Of a stretch of 64,000 nucleotides of DNA, positions 58,986 through 64,000 are shown piece by piece. The notes under the pieces were generated by a model, which was not told the DNA's origin, did no database searches, and saw only the letters and a program-made list of their open reading frames with translations. How positions within the stretch are numbered: the first letter of the stretch is position 1; each line of letters starts with the position of its first letter. The translations under genes and the position numbers were made by a program. Source of the DNA: Unio delphinus (taxonomy: Eukaryota > Mollusca > Bivalvia > Unionida > Unionidae); NCBI GenBank assembly GCA_029339505.1, contig JAQISU010000233.1, positions 3,004,001 to 3,068,000 of the forward strand, given 5' to 3'.

Positions 58986-59046
58986 TTTTAAGCAATTCCA
59001 CAATGTCATGTCTCATCTTGGCAATTGTGCTCATCACCTCTACAGG
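58986..59046 (-). repeat. Decayed copy of the acceptor edge of the adjacent exon
   Basis: On the minus strand TTCCTGTAGAG|GTGATGAGCA plus CAATTGCCAAGATGAGACAT resembles the exon start CAG|GTGGTGGGCG plus ATATCTCCAAGAGGAGGCAT, about 70 bp apart. The translations VMSTIAKMRHDIVE and VVGDISKRRHDVEE show the same relation. It lies between the exon and the satellite. Confidence 0.7.
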
Positions 59047-59067
59047 AACTAAGCAGTTATCAAAGTA

Positions 59068-62000
59068 ATCAATACTATGCATCCACTATAAAATCTCTCT
59101 TATCTACAAACAGAAAGAACAACGATACTATGCATTCACTATAAAATCTCTCTTATTTACATACAGAAAGAATAACAATACTATGCATTCACTATAAAAT
59201 CTCTCTTATTTACATACAGAAAGAATAACGATACTATGCATTCACTATAAAATCTCTCTTATTTACATACAGAAAGAATAACGATACTATGCATTCACTA
59301 TAAAATCTATCTTATCTACATACAGAAAGAATAACAATACTTTGCATTCACTATAAAATCTATCTTATTTACATACAGAAAGAATAACGATACTATGCAT
59401 TCACTATAAAATCTCTCTTATTTACATACAGAAAGAATAACGATACTATGCATTCACTATAAAAACTCTCTTATTTACATACAGAAAGAATAACGATACT
59501 ATGCATTCACTATAAAATCTCTCTTATTTACATACAGAAAGAATAACGATACTATGCATTCACTATAAAATCTCTCTTATCTACATACAGAAAGAATAAC
59601 GATACTATGCATTCACTATAAAATCTCTCTTATTTACATACAGAAAGAATAACGATACTATGCATTCACTATAAAATCTCTCTTATTTACATACAGAAAG
59701 AATAACGATACTATGCATTCACTATAAAATCTCTCTTATTTACATACAGAAAGAATAACGATACTATGCATTCACTATAAAATCTCTCTTATTTACATAC
59801 AGAAAGAATAACGATACTATGCATTCACTATAAAATCTCTCTTATCTACATACAGAAAGAATAACAATACTTTGCATTCACTATAAAATCTATCTTATTT
59901 ACATACAGAAAGAATAACGATACTATGCATTCACTATAAAATCTCTCTTATCTACATACAGAAAGAATAACGATACTATGCATTCACTATAAAAACTCTC
60001 TTATTTACATACAGAAAGAATAACGATACTATGCATTCACTATAAAATCTCTCTTATCTACATACAGAAAGAATAACAATACTTTGCATTCACTATAAAA
60101 TCTATCTTATTTACATACAGAAAGAATAACGATACTATGCATTCACTATAAAATCTCTCTTATCTACATACAGAAAGAATAACGATACTATGCATTCACT
60201 ATAAAAACTCTCTTATTTACATACAGAAAGAATAACGATACTATGCATTCACTATAAAATCTATCTTATCTACAAACAGAAAGAATAACGATACTATGCA
60301 TTCACTAAAAATCTCTCTTATTTACAAACAGAAAGAATAACGATACTATGCATTCACTATAAAATCTCTCTTATCTACATACAGAAAGAATAACAATACT
60401 ATGCATTCACTATAAAAACTCTCTTATTTACATACAGAAAGAATAACAATACTATGCATTCACTATAACATCTCTCTTATTTACATACAGAAAGAATAAC
60501 AATACTATGCATTCACTATAAAATCTCTCTTATTTACATACAGAAAGAATAACGATACTATGCATTCACTATAAAATCTCTCTTATCTACAAACAGAAAG
60601 AATAACGATACTATGCATTCACTATAAAATCTCTCTTATTTACAAACAGAAAGAATAACGATACTATGCATTCACTATAAAATCTCTCTTATCTACATAC
60701 AGAAAGAATAACGATACTATGCATTCACTAAAAATCTCTCTTATTTACAAACAGAAAGAATAACGATACTATGCATTCACTATAAAATCTCTCTTATCTA
60801 CATACAGAAAGAATAACAATACTATGCATTCACTATAAAAACTCTCTTATTTACATACAGAAAGAATAACAATACTATGCATTCACTATAACATCTCTCT
60901 TATTTACATACAGAAAGAATAACAATACTATGCATTCACTATAACATCTCTCTTATTTACATACAGAAAGAATAACAATACTATGCATTCACTATAAAAT
61001 CTCTCTTATTTACATACAGAAAGAATAACGATACTATGCATTCACTATAAAAACTCTCTTATTTACATACAGAAAGAATAACGATACTATGCATTCACTA
61101 AAAATCTCTCTTATTTACAAACAGAAAGAATAACGATACTATGCATTCACTATAAAAACTCTCTTATCTACAAACAGAAAGAATAACGATACTATGCATT
61201 CACTATAACATCTCTCTAATCTACAAACAGAAAGAATAACGATACTATGCATTCACTATAAAATCTCTCTTATCTACAAACAGAAAGAATAACGATACTA
61301 TGCATTCACTATAAAATCTCTCTTATCTACAAACAGAAAGAATAACGATACTTTGCATTCACTATAAAATCTCTCTTATTTACATACAGAAAGAATAACG
61401 ATACTATGCATTCACTATAAAAACTCTCTTATTTACATACAGAAAGAATAACGATACTATGCATTCACTATAAAATCTCTCTTATTTACATACAGAAAGA
61501 ATAACGATACTATGCATTCACTATAAAATCTCTCTTATTTACATACAGAAAGAATAACGATACTATGCATTCACTATAAAATCTCTCTTATTTACATACA
61601 GAAAGAATAACGATACTATGCATTCACTATAAAAACTCTCTTATTTACATACAGAAAGAATAACGATACTATGCATTCACTATAAAATCTCTCTTATTTA
61701 CATACAGAAAGAATAACGATACTATGCATTCACTATAAAAACTCTCTTATTTACATACAGAAAGAATAACGATACTATGCATTCACTATAAAATCTCTCT
61801 TATTTACATACAGAAAGAATAACGATACTATGCATTCACTATAAAATCTCTCTTATCTACATACAGAAAGAATAACGATACTATGCATTCACTATAAAAT
61901 CTCTCTTATTTACATACAGAAAGAATAACGATACTATGCATTCACTATAAAAACTCTCTTATTTACATACAGAAAGAATAACGATACTATGCATTCACTA

Positions 62001-64000
62001 TAAAATCTCTCTTATTTACATACAGAAAGAATAACGATACTATGCATTCACTATAAAATCTCTCTTATTTACATACAGAAAGAATAACGATACTATGCAT
62101 TCACTATAAAATCTCTCTTATCAACATACAGAAAGAATAACGATACTATGCATTCACTATAAAATCTCTCTTATTTACATACAGAAAGAATAACGATACT
62201 ATGCATTCACTATAAAATCTATCTTATTTACATACAGAAAGAATAACGATACTATGCATTCACTATAAAATGTATCTTATTTACATACAGAAAGAATAAC
62301 GATACTATGCATTCACTATAAAATCTCTCTTATTTACATACAGAAAGAATAACGATACTATGCATTCACTATAAAATCTCTCTTATTTACATACAGAAAG
62401 AATAACGATACTATGCATTCACTATAAAATCTCTCTTATCTACATACAGAAAGAATAACGATACTATGCATTCACTATAAAAACTCTCTTATTTACATAC
62501 AGAAAGAATAACGATACTATGCATTCACTATAAAATCTCTCTTATTTACATACAGAAAGAATAACGATACTATGCATTCACTATAAAATCTCTCTTATTT
62601 ACATACAGAAAGAATAACGATACTATGCATTCACTATAAAATCTCTCTTATCTACATACAGAAAGAATAACGATACTATGCATTCACTATAAAATCTCTC
62701 TTATTTACATACAGAAAGAATAACGATACTATGCATTCACTATAAAATCTCTCTTATCTACATACAGAAAGAATAACGATACTATGCATTCACTATAAAA
62801 TCTCTCTTATTTACATACAGAAAGAATAACGATACTATGCATTCACTATAAAAACTCTCTTATCTACATACAGAAAGAATAACGATACTATGCATTCACT
62901 ATAAAAACTCCCTTATCTACATACAGAAAGAATAACGATACTATGCATTCACTATAAAAACTCTCTTATCTACATACAGAAAGAATAGCGATACTATGCA
63001 TTCACTATAAAATCTCTCTTATTTACATACAGAAAGAATAACGATACTATGCATTCACTATAAAAACTCTCTTATCTACATACAGAAAGAATAACGATAC
63101 TATGCATTCACTATAAAAACTCTCTTATTTACATACAGAAAGAATAACGATACTATGCATTCACTATAAAAACTCTCTTATCTACATACAGAAAGAATAA
63201 CGATACTATGCATTCACTATAAAAACTCTCTTATTTACATACAGAAAGAATAACGATACTATGCATTCACTATAAAATCTCTCTTATTTACATACAGAAA
63301 GAATAACGATACTATGCATTCACTATAAAAACTCTCTTATCTACATACAGAAAGAATAACGATACTATGCATTCACTATAAAAACTCCCTTATTTACATA
63401 CAGAAAGAATAACGATACTATGCATTCACTATAAAATCTCTCTTATCTACATACAGAAAGAATAACGATACTATGCATTCACTATAAAAACTCTCTTATC
63501 TACAAACAGAAAGAATAACGATACTATGCATTCACTATAAAAACTCTCTTATCTACAAACAGAAAGAATAACGATACTATGCATTCACTATAAAATCTCT
63601 CTTATCTACATACAGAAAGAATAACGATACTATGCATTCACTATAAAATCTCTCTTATTTACATACAGAAAGAATAACGATACTATGCATTCACTATAAA
63701 ATCTCTCTTATTTACATACAGAAAGAATAACGATACTATGCATTCACTATAAAATCTCTCTTATCTACAAACAGAAAGAATAACGATACTATGCATTCAC
63801 TATAAAATCTCTCTTATTTACATACAGAAAGAATAACGATACTATGCATTCACTATAAAAACTCTTATCTACAAACAGAAAGAATAACGATACTATGCAT
63901 TCACTATAAAATCTCTCTTATTTACATACAAAAAGAATAACGATACTATGCATTCACTATAAAATCTCTCTTATTTACATACAGAAAGAATAACGATACT
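59068..64000. repeat. 53-bp satellite, about 93 units, continuing past the window
   Basis: The unit is ATACTATGCATTCACTATAA plus AATCTCTCTTATTTACATAC and AGAAAGAATAACG (53 bp). Units are highly similar. Recurrent variants are TCTACA for TTTACA, ACAAAC for ACATAC, AAAACTC for AAATCTC, and AACAATACT for AACGATACT. Blocks of the same variants recur (for example near 59.87 and 60.06 kb, or 60.3 and 60.72 kb), which shows multi-unit duplication. Every unit holds ATGCAT and a TCACTATAAAA word. It lies in the intron upstream of exon 58965. Confidence 0.97.

Overview
This window is animal nuclear DNA: AT-rich, intron-dominated, full of tRNA-derived SINEs, decayed non-LTR retrotransposons, MITE-like elements and very long tandem arrays. 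The one host gene I can recognise lies on the minus strand and is dystrophin (DMD/Dys orthologue). The repeat types (short tRNA-SINEs, RTE and L2/CR1-like LINEs, TGACCTTGACCTTTG repeats) and the single-copy-like dystrophin suggest a lophotrochozoan, most likely a mollusc and perhaps a bivalve. The taxon is inference.

Seven minus-strand exons are well supported, in transcript order: 58965-58777, 54983-54755, 53058-52895, 42294-42177, 39787-39579, 38161-38007 and 36007-35818. Their phases join without a break into 418 codons. These encode the spectrin-like rod equivalent to human repeat R19, a short hinge 3, R20, R21 and the first part of R22, i.e. human exons 48-55. Exon lengths of 118, 155 and 190 nt equal human exons 52, 54 and 55 as I remember them. 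One exon appears to be the fusion of human exons 49 and 50. The intron after the 118-nt exon has a GC donor. A phase-neutral 126-nt candidate exon (50341-50216) sits inside the large intron between the exons equivalent to human 51 and 52 and may be an alternative exon. Below 35.8 kb only two weak exon candidates were found (15427-15301 and 8129-8060), so the gene probably continues to lower coordinates with a very large intron.

Layout from low to high coordinate: 1-15 kb, intronic or intergenic, with a 316-bp tandem duplication, SINEs and short degenerate arrays. 15.1-15.4 kb, candidate exon whose 3' edge is tandemly copied. 21-24 kb, degenerate arrays and an L2/CR1-type LINE remnant. 25.1-27.8 kb, RTE-type LINE cut off inside its ORF exactly where a 3-kb, 34-bp satellite begins (27.8-30.85 kb). 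33.5-35.6 kb, more arrays. 35.8-42.3 kb, four dystrophin exons with a trinucleotide/SINE island. 43-46.6 kb, three unrelated minisatellites, then a DNA transposon with clear ends (46644-48230) and a further LINE remnant. 50.2-59 kb, the remaining exons. 59.07-64 kb, a 53-bp satellite that runs off the window, inside the intron upstream of the first exon seen.

I did not find a new biochemical system. The unusual content is the dystrophin intron architecture: conserved exon phases and lengths, a GC-AG intron, a possible cassette exon, exon-edge micro-duplications, and many independent tandem arrays in one gene.
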